Assembly: GCA_038214085.1 (NCBI GenBank)
Contig: JBBQSF010000155.1
Span: forward strand, 1-6,033
Length of the DNA: 6,033 nucleotides
From: JBBQSF01 sp038214085
GTDB lineage: Bacteria > Bacteroidota > Bacteroidia > Bacteroidales > CG2-30-32-10
Direction: 5' to 3'
Both the position numbers and the translations under genes were made by a program. The notes beneath the pieces are model-generated. The model did no database searches and was not told the DNA's origin. It was given only the letters and a program-made list of their open reading frames with translations. Positions 1 through 6,033 of the stretch are shown here, one piece after another. The stretch's first letter is position 1; each line of letters opens with the position of its first letter.

Positions 1-1
1 T

Positions 2-1009
2 GGTTGGTGGCGTGGTTTGGATTCTACTGGAACGCATCTTCGCTGGGGTTATCTTTTATGGGATAACGATGCCACATTCGGGTTTTATATCAATTATACA
101 GGAATTCCAAATACTACTCCAAATGCTGATCCCTGCGATGCTGAAGCATTGTCCGGGTCTTCCGATCCCGAAGGTCATATGCAATTGTTGGCAAAACTCC
201 GCACCAATCCTGACTTTAACCAATTTTATATTGCCCGGCAAATCGATTTATGGAATACTGTTTTTAGTTGCGACAATATGCTCACACAACTTGATAGTAC
301 TGTAGCCATTATTGATCCTGAAATGGCTCAGCATGCTGCACGCTGGAATGGAACTTACAATGAATGGAAAAGCAATGTGCAGCAATTACGCAATTTTATT
401 TCGGACCGTTGTAATTATCTTAGTACAGGCTTTGTGAATTGTTATTCGTTAACCGGACCTTTTGACCTTGTTGTAAATTCAACTCCTGCGGGTTCAGGTT
501 CTGTAAAGCTTAATTCTTTAACAATAAACCAATTTCCTTTTTCAGGTAGTTATTTTGGTGGAATGGAAAACAAGTTGCAGGCTCAGCCAAATGCGGGATA
601 TGTGTTTGATCAATGGCAAGCAAATCATCATGCATTTTCGCCTTCGGCCACATCATTAAATTCTAAAATCACACTCACAACTTCCGATACTGTTACTGCT
701 ACTTATATTTATACTGCAATTCCTGAGTTGTTGTGGTCGGATATTTCTGTGAATGTTTATCCTACAGTATTTGGTAATGAAATAAGTGTTGACTATTATA
801 TCCCTGAACAAATGCCCGTAACTATTAAATTATTTTCAGCTCTTGGTCAAGAAATTCCTTTGGCAATTGATAATTCAAAATCTCTATCAAAGGGAAACTA
901 TTCATTAAAGCTTGATTTGAGCAGTTCATCATTAGCAAATGGAATGTATTTTTTAAGTTTTAGTGCTGGCAAAATGCAAAAAAGCTTTAAATTGGTTTAC
1001 GGAGAGTAG
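2..1009 (+). CDS. CotH kinase family protein, C-terminal part, with T9SS sorting domain (5' partial)
   Basis: The frame is open from base 2, so the gene begins before the window; a TTG at 17 is internal, not a start. 335 residues are visible. Residues 1-~147 resemble the C-terminal half of CotH-family atypical kinases: a Trp-Asp-Asn-Asp-Ala-Thr-Phe-Gly motif (bases 59-82) that fits the metal/ATP-binding DxDxxFG signature, and the late helix with LRNFISDR (about 389-412). CotH proteins of Bacillus phosphorylate spore-coat proteins; the substrate here is unknown. Residues ~155-238 look like an InlB-type bacterial repeat (STPAGSGSV, then SGSYFGG, then NAGYVFDQW). Residues ~247-335 are a T9SS type A sorting domain: SVNVYPT, then IKLFSALGQEI, then LANGMYFLSF and a terminal Lys-rich strand. 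The product should be exported by T9SS to the cell surface or medium. The family call is from recognition of motifs; the N-terminal half cannot be checked. Confidence 0.85.
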   Translation, partial: GWWRGLDSTGTHLRWGYLLWDNDATFGFYINYTGIPNTTPNADPCDAEALSGSSDPEGHMQLLAKLRTNPDFNQFYIARQIDLWNTVFSCDNMLTQLDSTVAIIDPEMAQHAARWNGTYNEWKSNVQQLRNFISDRCNYLSTGFVNCYSLTGPFDLVVNSTPAGSGSVKLNSLTINQFPFSGSYFGGMENKLQAQPNAGYVFDQWQANHHAFSPSATSLNSKITLTTSDTVTATYIYTAIPELLWSDISVNVYPTVFGNEISVDYYIPEQMPVTIKLFSALGQEIPLAIDNSKSLSKGNYSLKLDLSSSSLANGMYFLSFSAGKMQKSFKLVYGE

Positions 1010-1097
1010 TAAAAAATTGTACTTCAAATTTCTGAATGTCTTTGTATTTTGAATAAAAAACAATACTCTAATTTTTTGGAGCTGGGTTTTTGTTATT

Positions 1098-1172
1098 CGG
1101 CGGCGATATATAAACCTACGGGTTAACCAGTATCCCATCTGCCTGTCCGCTAGAAGGCTCAGCGGCGTGGAG
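1098..1172. other. GC-richer structured intergenic segment, possible interspersed repeat or RNA element
   Basis: Within AT-rich flanks this block has a little over half G+C. It holds AACC-tacg-GGTT (1113-1124), the overlapping palindrome GGTTAACC (1121-1128), and CCGCT-agaaggctc-AGCGG (1147-1165). The motif GGCGGCG near its left end (1099-1105) is echoed by AGCGGCG (1161-1167) at its right end. These features suggest a mobile or interspersed intergenic element, or a structured 3' UTR. Only one copy is visible here, so repeat status is inference. Confidence 0.35.
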
Positions 1173-1179
1173 TTTTTTT
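1147..1179 (+). terminator. Possible terminator-like hairpin followed by a T run
   Basis: A 5-bp perfect GC-rich stem, CCGCT (1147-1151) with AGCGG (1161-1165) around a 9-nt loop, is followed by seven T at 1173-1179. The T run starts 7 nt after the stem rather than directly after it, and the hairpin is 138 nt beyond the stop codon of the CotH-family gene, so this is a weak call. It may instead be part of the structured block it sits in. Confidence 0.25.
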
Positions 1180-1204
1180 GTTAAAAAAATGTTAATAATA
1201 TCAA

Positions 1205-1235
1205 TTTGTAAATAAGTTTAAAATGCATATTTTAG
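1205..1235 (+). promoter_or_regulatory. Candidate Bacteroidota-type promoter for the exported-protein pair
   Basis: TTTG at 1205-1208 matches the -33 element and TATTTTAG at 1228-1235 matches the -7 consensus TAnnTTTG at all specified bases but one, with a 19-nt spacer, which is the usual distance in this phylum. The predicted start of transcription, around 1240, would give an AT-rich leader of about 140 nt before the ATG at 1383. In such AT-rich DNA chance matches are common. Confidence 0.4.
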
Positions 1236-1382
1236 CCTCTTGAATGATGCAATTATCATGTAAAATAAAGTCTTGAAATTTATAGCTAAATAAATTACTT
1301 GAATAAAAAAGGCATATTTTTTGAATTAAAGAGAATAAATTAATTAAAAATATAGATCTAATTTCCCAAAACTATTAAATGT

Positions 1383-2489
1383 ATGAAACAAAAACTAATT
1401 ATTCTGATTTTAACAATCTTCACATTTCAAGCTTATGCACAGGATACCATTTTGGTTACTGACCGCAAAATCAGTGCAAAAAAAGAATCTTATGGTATTG
1501 CATATTCATTTCAAAAAGGAGACAAAGTGCTCGTGTCAATAAAAGTTGAAAAAGATAAAGATGTAAAGGAAATTGTTATTAAGCAAAAGGGGCAGGTTTT
1601 GTTTTCCGGAAAGGATGTAAAATCATTCGAAAACAAAGAGTTGATAGCTATTGAAACCAATTTTATGAATTTCTACTTCACTGGTCCATCAATGGGCTCA
1701 CGAGATATAGAAATCACAATTAAACGAATTCCTGCCTCAGCTGATGGAATCTATTTCAATACTGCTATTCAGCAAATTAAAAAATATACTACATCAACTT
1801 TTGAATACGAAATTGACTCAGTAATTGGTTACCAACAACCTAAATACCGGCCTCAGGCGTTTAGGGTTATCAGCAATGTTGACTATGAAAGTCAGAAAAT
1901 TATTGAAGAAAAAATGAACATCAAAGGAGTAACTAAAAAATATGTAACGGTAAATAAACCAAAAGATACAATAAAAACAGACAACAAGGAAATGGTATTG
2001 TTAGGGTATCAGATTATCATTACTTCTAGTGCAGGCGCAGCCGCAATGTGGAAAGCAATTGGAATAGGAGTGGATGTTGCCTCCTTGTTTTTGACTCCGG
2101 CGGCGGGTATTGCTGCTGGAACTGTTTTTAGTATGATTGGCCCGCAGGATGGTGGAGAGCCTGTATTATTTTATATCATGGATAATGATAGAGACCTTTC
2201 TCTCTTTCTCGATGAAGACTTCAACACTCATCCTATGGTATTTGATGCAGGTTTGGTAACTGGCTCAAGCACAACCTGGACTACAAGTAAAGATAAATTT
2301 TTTCTTGGAATGGAGAATCTTAATTTATATGCCGAAGTGGATGTGAGCGTTGCAATAAGTGCAATTTACCAAGCAACCACATGGGCAAATGTTTCTCAAG
2401 ATCAAATTATTGTTTGGCCCGAAACTGTAAAAAATAAGAAACAGATACAAATGATCAAAAACGAAAAATATTATTCATTTCAAAAATAA
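1383..2489 (+). CDS. Exported protein of unknown function, first of a tandem paralogous pair
   Basis: 368 residues; I do not recognise a named family. The ATG at 1383 starts a clear signal peptide (Lys at 2 and 4, hydrophobic ~5-15, then QAYA-QD, cleavage likely after Ala19), which fixes the start; there is no obvious Shine-Dalgarno sequence. Residues ~28-118 read as a beta-rich domain ending in ITIKRIPAS, possibly a jelly-roll or prepeptidase-like sandwich. Residues ~120-205 are charged and mixed. Residues ~208-253 are strongly hydrophobic and Ala/Gly-rich (SSAGAAAMWKAIGIGVDVA, then FLTPAAGIAAG), long enough to span or lie in a membrane. Residues ~258-345 return to beta-rich sequence with DNDRDLSLFL and FFLGMENLNLYAEVDVSV. 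There are no cysteines and no T9SS tail, so a periplasmic or outer-membrane-associated place is likelier than T9SS secretion. The next gene starts 7 nt downstream and shares the same layout. Confidence 0.85.
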   Translation: MKQKLIILILTIFTFQAYAQDTILVTDRKISAKKESYGIAYSFQKGDKVLVSIKVEKDKDVKEIVIKQKGQVLFSGKDVKSFENKELIAIETNFMNFYFTGPSMGSRDIEITIKRIPASADGIYFNTAIQQIKKYTTSTFEYEIDSVIGYQQPKYRPQAFRVISNVDYESQKIIEEKMNIKGVTKKYVTVNKPKDTIKTDNKEMVLLGYQIIITSSAGAAAMWKAIGIGVDVASLFLTPAAGIAAGTVFSMIGPQDGGEPVLFYIMDNDRDLSLFLDEDFNTHPMVFDAGLVTGSSTTWTTSKDKFFLGMENLNLYAEVDVSVAISAIYQATTWANVSQDQIIVWPETVKNKKQIQMIKNEKYYSFQK

Positions 2490-2496
2490 TACGAAA

Positions 2497-3930
2497 ATGA
2501 AATCAATTCAACTTAAAAAAACAGTAATTCTTTTCCTGTCATTCATTAGCGTAAATGCACTTTTTTCGCAGCAAACTAAAGTTAGCGTTATTGATAAGAA
2601 TGCAGAAATAAAAAATGAAGTTTTTTATATACGTGCAAATAAAGGCGACATCTTGCGATTCAATATGCAAACTGAAGCAAAAAATGAAAAAAATGGAAAA
2701 TATTACGATCTAAAAAATGTAAAAATATACCGCCAATTAGCCAACGAGGAATGGCAATATATTATTGATAAAGATGATGTAAGCAGTTTTAAAAATCTTG
2801 ACATTAAAGTTCCCAGCAATGGAGTTTATACATTGATAATTGATAGGGGAGGCATGACGAAATTCAACACTGAATTAAAAGTTGATCGTATTCCCGAAAA
2901 CGATTCGCTTGCCCTTGTAAAAAGAAAAGCAATTATGGTAGAAGTTCCGGATACTATTCATACGTATACTAAGGATTCTGTAATTTATGATTATGTCAGG
3001 GTAAGCACTCCCTACCTTAAAAAAGATACTACGCAGCCTTTTTATGAAGATCAGATATTTATCGATAGAGCTTATGCGCTGCGTATGGATAATAAATACA
3101 CGATTCCAATTGTGCTTCCGCTTGAGTTGTATAATCAATATAAAAAGCAAAAATCTGTGAAGTGGGGTTTTTTTATTTCCGTAAGCGACGAGGTTTACAA
3201 AGCATTACAGAAAAAAGTTGTGGAAGTTGCATCTGCCGGAGTTGATGCCGGAGTTGGGAAAATGATGTCGGGAAAAACTGATGCAGCAACAGGTTTAGTT
3301 AATAAAAATTCAGTTCAGAAAGCGTATGAAGTGTTTGATAAGGCTTCTACGGCAAATGAAGTTGCAGGAATTGCGGGCGATGCCAGCAGCCTTGCCAATT
3401 TTAAAGAAGGTGAGCAAATTAGCAATGCGGTTGCTACCATTACCGGCTTCTCGGGTTTAACAGAAGTTGCTTTGAATAAAGCTGCTGATTTTATTCCTAA
3501 AATTGAAGATCAAATTATTTACAAAGTGATAAGTATGAAAGAATATGATAAATATTTAGCCAATTTGCCGTATTCCTGTCTTCAGCAAGGCAAGGGCTGC
3601 TATGTTTCTGGTACTTTTAACGTTGACGATCCGAACGAAATTTTCTACTTGATTATTGAAAACGAAAGAAAAACCAGTGGCAGTGCTCTTGGCGTTTTAG
3701 AAACAGTTGGCAAAACAGTTTTAAGCCAGTATGTTTATCTTTCATTAAAAGTGTTTGTTCAAAAAGAAACAGTAATTACATACGATAATGGCTATTATAA
3801 CAGGCAATTGGTGGAGATGTACAATCCAAAATGGTTATACAAGCAGGAAGTTACTTATAAACAATGCGTTATTTTTGAAGATGAAGTTCAGCCTTATTAT
3901 AAAGTTTTGAACAGTAATAATATTTACTAA
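2497..3930 (+). CDS. Exported protein of unknown function, second of a tandem paralogous pair
   Basis: 477 residues, family not recognised. The ATG at 2497 opens a signal peptide (charged first 9 residues, hydrophobic ~10-22, NALFS-QQ, cleavage probably near residue 24). Residues ~30-133 form a beta-rich domain with KGDILRFN and NGVYTLIIDRGG, ending in LKVDRIPEN, matching the end of the equivalent domain in the upstream protein. Residues ~140-220 are a linker and mixed region with several Tyr. Residues ~225-335 are Ala/Gly-rich and probably helical (VASAGVDAGVGKMM, later ISNAVATITGFSGL), less hydrophobic than the matching segment upstream. Residues ~338-430 are beta-rich with SMKEYDKYLA, EIFYLIIENERK and YVYLSLKVFVQKE, again alignable to the partner. 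A further C-tail (~430-477) rich in Tyr has no counterpart. Cysteines occur at 361, 368 and 457. The 7-nt gap to the upstream gene implies one operon. It ends 22 nt before the convergent gene at 3953. Confidence 0.85.
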   Translation: MKSIQLKKTVILFLSFISVNALFSQQTKVSVIDKNAEIKNEVFYIRANKGDILRFNMQTEAKNEKNGKYYDLKNVKIYRQLANEEWQYIIDKDDVSSFKNLDIKVPSNGVYTLIIDRGGMTKFNTELKVDRIPENDSLALVKRKAIMVEVPDTIHTYTKDSVIYDYVRVSTPYLKKDTTQPFYEDQIFIDRAYALRMDNKYTIPIVLPLELYNQYKKQKSVKWGFFISVSDEVYKALQKKVVEVASAGVDAGVGKMMSGKTDAATGLVNKNSVQKAYEVFDKASTANEVAGIAGDASSLANFKEGEQISNAVATITGFSGLTEVALNKAADFIPKIEDQIIYKVISMKEYDKYLANLPYSCLQQGKGCYVSGTFNVDDPNEIFYLIIENERKTSGSALGVLETVGKTVLSQYVYLSLKVFVQKETVITYDNGYYNRQLVEMYNPKWLYKQEVTYKQCVIFEDEVQPYYKVLNSNNIY

Positions 3931-3952
3931 AAAAACATATTTTGAAATAATA

Positions 3953-4627
3953 TCAATCCTTAAGCCCAAGAGTTGTAAATATTTTCATTCCTTTTAAAGG
4001 AACCAATGCTCCAATTTGAATTATGTATGAGCCCTGAATTGCCTTGTTTTTGGCACTCTTGAAAGCAATCCGGTAAAGTCCTCTATCCAGTTTCAAGGAA
4101 TTACTTTTCAAAACCCTTACCAGTGAATTATTTCTGAGTCCGTTTGGTTGAGGAATCAGTTCTTCCGAATTGTCGTTTTTGCCTAGATCAATCCATACAA
4201 TTTCGTTTTCTTTCAAGCTGGAATCCAAAGGGAAATTGATACCAATGGCTTGCTGCAAAATAATTTCCGGGTCAAAATAGCTTTCTTTTTTATTTTTGTT
4301 TTTCCAAAATATTTCGGTAGCAAAATCACCGCCTTCGGGAAAAACTTTCTCTGGAACAGGCGAAATGAGCCTTATTCCAAGCTCAGAAGTAGAATCGGGA
4401 AGGTAAAAATAAAGAAAATGTACAGGTTGTCCGTTTAATGAATCATTGCTAATACTATCTTTCTCCGCATAATCAAACCATGAAATTATTCCAGCGTAAG
4501 CAATGCGCCGTTCTACACCGTTGCGCAGGTATTTGCCATTTTCTGCGCCAAAAAGGTCGAGGCGTTGCGAAAGGGCAGCTTTTGAGCAACATACACAAAA
4601 AGATAAAACTATAAAAACGCGAAACAT
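3953..4627 (-). CDS. Exported protein of unknown function, last gene of the exonuclease-FAH run
   Basis: 224 residues, no family recognised. The N-terminus is a signal peptide: Arg3, hydrophobic core ~4-14 containing three Cys (11, 13, 14), then AALSQ with likely signal peptidase I cleavage after Ser20. The cysteines do not sit in a proper lipobox, so a lipoprotein is less likely. The mature part is soluble and probably beta-rich. It has a Tyr/Trp-containing stretch near 43-55 (AYAGIISWFDYAEKD), a region of aromatic strands (VHFLYFYLPDS, ~69-79), and a C-terminal strand pair LDRGLYRIAF and QGSYIIQIG (~179-208) that looks like an Ig-like or similar sandwich. The start codon lies 3 nt after the stop of the FAH-family gene, so it is very likely co-transcribed and translationally coupled with it. 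Its stop is 22 nt from the convergent gene's stop, with no strong terminator hairpin between. Confidence 0.8.
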   Translation of the reverse strand: MFRVFIVLSFCVCCSKAALSQRLDLFGAENGKYLRNGVERRIAYAGIISWFDYAEKDSISNDSLNGQPVHFLYFYLPDSTSELGIRLISPVPEKVFPEGGDFATEIFWKNKNKKESYFDPEIILQQAIGINFPLDSSLKENEIVWIDLGKNDNSEELIPQPNGLRNNSLVRVLKSNSLKLDRGLYRIAFKSAKNKAIQGSYIIQIGALVPLKGMKIFTTLGLKD

Positions 4628-4630
4628 TAA

Positions 4631-5227
4631 TTATTTAATTTTCAGAGTTAAAACTTTTTCGTCATCAATAAAACAATCCAGAATATCATTTATTACAAGA
4701 CTTTTAGATTGTGGTGGTCCGCCTGCAAAAATTAAATCACCCATTTTAAGCATGATATTTTCGGAAACATGCGAAACAATTTCATTAATACTGAAACGAA
4801 GATTTTTTAAAAAAAATTTATTTATCTCAATGTTATTAATGCAGAAACGAAAACAAAAATTTTCGATTGAAATGTTATCTGTGATTGTGATAAACTTCCC
4901 TAGTGGTGCTGATGCATCGTATGACTTTACAACTTCCCAAGGATGTCCTTTTTTAATGGTTTCGGTAAGAATTTCAGGGGCTTCCATATCAATACCCATG
5001 GTGATTTCGGAATAATAAAGATGTCCGAATTTTGGTTGAATTGCTTTCCCCAGCCGTGAAACTTTAATAACAACATGTGGAACAGGAACAATATTGGACG
5101 AAAATTCAGGAATAAAAAAAGGCTGACGGCTCCTGATTAAACTGGATTCCGGCTTCAAAAAGAAAATCGGTTTTTTGGGAGGAATTTTAAAATATTCGAG
5201 GTTGTTTTGAATACAGAAAATTTTCAT
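4631..5227 (-). CDS. FAH (fumarylacetoacetate hydrolase) family protein with degenerate active site
   Basis: 198 residues, close to the ~200 usual for the short FAH-fold proteins of Bacteroidota. Family landmarks: PIFFLKPESSLI (20-31), KVSRLGKAI (55-63), YYSEITMGID (71-80), HPWEVVKSYDASAPLGKFI (95-113), and LKMGDLIF (160-167). Active FAH-family enzymes are Mg/Mn-dependent hydrolases, decarboxylases or isomerases of 2-oxo acid compounds; two Glu (ExE) and one Asp bind the metal. Here the ExE position reads VPVPHVVIKV, so by alignment from memory the ligands become Val49 and His51. Asp80 is kept, the ARDxQ motif becomes APEIL (83-87), and the substrate-binding TGTP becomes AGGP (168-171). Lys101 and Asp104 are kept. 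The reading frame is intact, so this looks like a divergent paralogue rather than a pseudogene; catalysis is doubtful. It starts 2 nt after the exonuclease stop codon and ends 3 nt before the next gene. Confidence 0.85.
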   Translation of the reverse strand: MKIFCIQNNLEYFKIPPKKPIFFLKPESSLIRSRQPFFIPEFSSNIVPVPHVVIKVSRLGKAIQPKFGHLYYSEITMGIDMEAPEILTETIKKGHPWEVVKSYDASAPLGKFITITDNISIENFCFRFCINNIEINKFFLKNLRFSINEIVSHVSENIMLKMGDLIFAGGPPQSKSLVINDILDCFIDDEKVLTLKIK

Positions 5228-5229
5228 TT

Positions 5230-6033
5230 TTATGAATTGATATTCACTGAAGATTTATTAAATCCTCTGAGTTTGATAGCTGTAATAAGTTTTTTAGTAT
5301 ACAATGGAAAGTCAGCTTTTATCATCCAATCGTAGTAGGAGGGCTCAATACGAAAAACATCTTCAACGGGTTTGCCTTTATGCTTGCCGAAATTAAATGT
5401 TTCAACTCCTTTGGCGTTAAAAGCGATATGTCCGACAAAATCAGCAAAATTTGAATTAAATGAAAAATCATGCAAGGCTTGAACATCGTTTTTTATAGGA
5501 TATTCTTCTACTTTATCTTTATTGATATAAACTGCATCCTGATATCTGTCGAGTTGGGATTTGAGTACTTCTAAAGTTGCCAATGTGTCTGCTTCTGCGC
5601 TGTGAGCATTTTCAAGATCTTTGTCACAATAAAATTTATAGGCGGCTTTCAGCGTTCGGGGTTCCATTTTATGAAATATATTTTGGATGTCCACAAAACG
5701 TCTTCCTTTCATATCAAAATCAATTCCGGCTCTGATAAATTCCTCAATAAGGAATGGAATATCAAATTTGTTGGAATTGTAACCCGCAAGGTCGCAGTTA
5801 ACAAGTATCTGATTAATTTTTACTGAAAGCTCTTTAAACGTTGGACAATCCTTAACATCGTCGTCAGTAATTCCATGAATTGCAGTTACCTCAGCAGGTA
5901 TTGGAATGCCGGGGTTTATCCTTTGCGTAAAAGTTGATTGAGATCCGTCGGGATTAATTTTTACAATACTAATTTCAACAATGCGCTCAGTTACAATATT
6001 TATTCCTGTGGTTTCAAGGTCAAAACAAGCCAG
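5230..6033 (-). CDS. DEDDh-type 3'-5' exonuclease (DnaQ-like) with ExoX-like C-terminal domain (5' partial)
   Basis: The frame is open to the window end at 6033, giving 267 residues; probably only about ten N-terminal residues are missing, since the visible part begins LACFDLETTG. The ATG at 5712 is internal. All DEDDh motifs are present: Exo I FDLETTG with Asp5 and Glu7, Exo II GYNSNKFD with Asp91, Exo III HSAEAD with His144 and Asp149, plus the usual AIHGIT (51-56). These residues bind two metal ions and cut nucleotides from 3' ends of DNA or RNA. The C-terminal FNFGKHKGKPVEDVF with PSYYDWMIKADFPLYTKK is the small domain found after the nuclease in exonuclease X-like proteins. A role in DNA repair or proofreading-type trimming is the family expectation; the exact substrate cannot be told. 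It leads the minus-strand run, and its promoter lies beyond the window. Confidence 0.92.
   Translation of the reverse strand: MACFDLETTGINIVTERIVEISIVKINPDGSQSTFTQRINPGIPIPAEVTAIHGITDDDVKDCPTFKELSVKINQILVNCDLAGYNSNKFDIPFLIEEFIRAGIDFDMKGRRFVDIQNIFHKMEPRTLKAAYKFYCDKDLENAHSAEADTLATLEVLKSQLDRYQDAVYINKDKVEEYPIKNDVQALHDFSFNSNFADFVGHIAFNAKGVETFNFGKHKGKPVEDVFRIEPSYYDWMIKADFPLYTKKLITAIKLRGFNKSSVNINS

Larger units (their letters stand above)
1010..1382. other. Intergenic region between the CotH-family gene and the exported-protein pair
   Basis: This 373-bp stretch has no credible coding frame on either strand. About 1010-1097 is AT-rich downstream sequence of the CotH-family gene. About 1098-1172 is distinctly richer in G+C (a little over half) and contains short inverted repeats. 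From about 1173 to 1382 the sequence is very AT-rich again and contains a candidate promoter and a long untranslated leader for the next gene. A weak inverted repeat, ATGAT-gcaatt-ATCAT, lies near 1244-1259. Confidence 0.8.

Noticed and set aside
17..19. TTG as a start codon for the CotH-family protein
   Set aside because: The frame stays open to the window edge with CotH-like sequence before it (GWWRG), so the gene simply begins outside the window.
12..305. 97-codon plus-strand open frame overlapping the CotH-family gene
   Set aside because: It lies inside a convincing domain-bearing frame, and its translation shows no protein-like signature.
953..1138. 61-codon minus-strand open frame over the 3' end of the CotH-family gene and the structured block
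   Set aside because: The translation is low-complexity and basic, overlaps a real gene end, and looks like a chance read-through of the intergenic element.
2875..3150. 91-codon minus-strand open frame inside the second exported paralogue
   Set aside because: Antisense shadow with no recognisable motif; the plus-strand frame has a signal peptide and shared domain layout.
3931..3952. Bidirectional terminator between the convergent genes
   Set aside because: The 22-nt gap is all A/T-rich with no GC-containing stem, so no hairpin can be supported.
4571..4627. Lipoprotein signal in the last minus-strand gene, because of Cys 11, 13 and 14
   Set aside because: None of the cysteines is preceded by a good lipobox, while AALS-Q gives a standard signal peptidase I site.
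4503..5015. 170-codon plus-strand open frame antisense to the FAH-family gene
   Set aside because: It is the shadow of two well-supported minus-strand genes, spans their junction, and its composition is not protein-like.
5230..5712. A short 160-residue protein starting at the ATG at 5712
   Set aside because: It would lack the Exo I and Exo II motifs, which are present in the same frame upstream to the window end; the gene is a full exonuclease cut by the window.

Overview
The window looks like chromosomal DNA of a member of the Bacteroidota. Base composition is AT-rich. The first gene ends in a type IX secretion (T9SS) sorting domain, and secretory signal peptides end in the Ala-x-(Ala/Ser)-Gln style common in that phylum. 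Start codons lack clear Shine-Dalgarno sequences, and there is a plausible Bacteroidota-type promoter (TTTG, 19 nt, TAnnTTTG-like) ahead of the second gene. No rRNA, tRNA, CRISPR array or intact mobile element was seen.

Layout. (1) 2-1009, plus strand: the C-terminal part of a secreted CotH-kinase-family protein, followed by an InlB-like repeat domain and a T9SS C-terminal domain. Its N-terminus lies before the window. (2) 1010-1382: a 373-bp gap holding a GC-richer, hairpin-forming segment (about 1098-1172), then an AT-rich leader with a candidate promoter. (3) 1383-2489 and 2497-3930, plus strand: two exported proteins of unknown function, 7 nt apart. They appear to be divergent tandem paralogues with the same layout: signal peptide, beta-rich N-domain ending in an Arg-Ile-Pro motif, Ala/Gly-rich central segment, beta-rich C-domain. 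(4) 3953-6033, minus strand, convergent with the above: a tight three-gene run in the order DEDDh 3'-5' exonuclease (5' end cut by the window edge), then an FAH-family protein, then an exported protein of unknown function. Stop-to-start gaps are only 2 and 3 nt, so co-transcription and translational coupling are likely.

Functionally the plus-strand half is about the cell envelope and surface: a secreted kinase-like protein and an exported protein pair. The minus-strand half joins DNA/RNA end processing with a small-molecule enzyme fold and an exported protein, and no obvious single pathway links these three. The points most worth following are the FAH-family protein, which by my alignment from memory has lost both metal-binding glutamates and other active-site residues (a likely pseudoenzyme or re-purposed fold), and the uncharacterised exported paralogue pair with its hydrophobic Ala/Gly segment.
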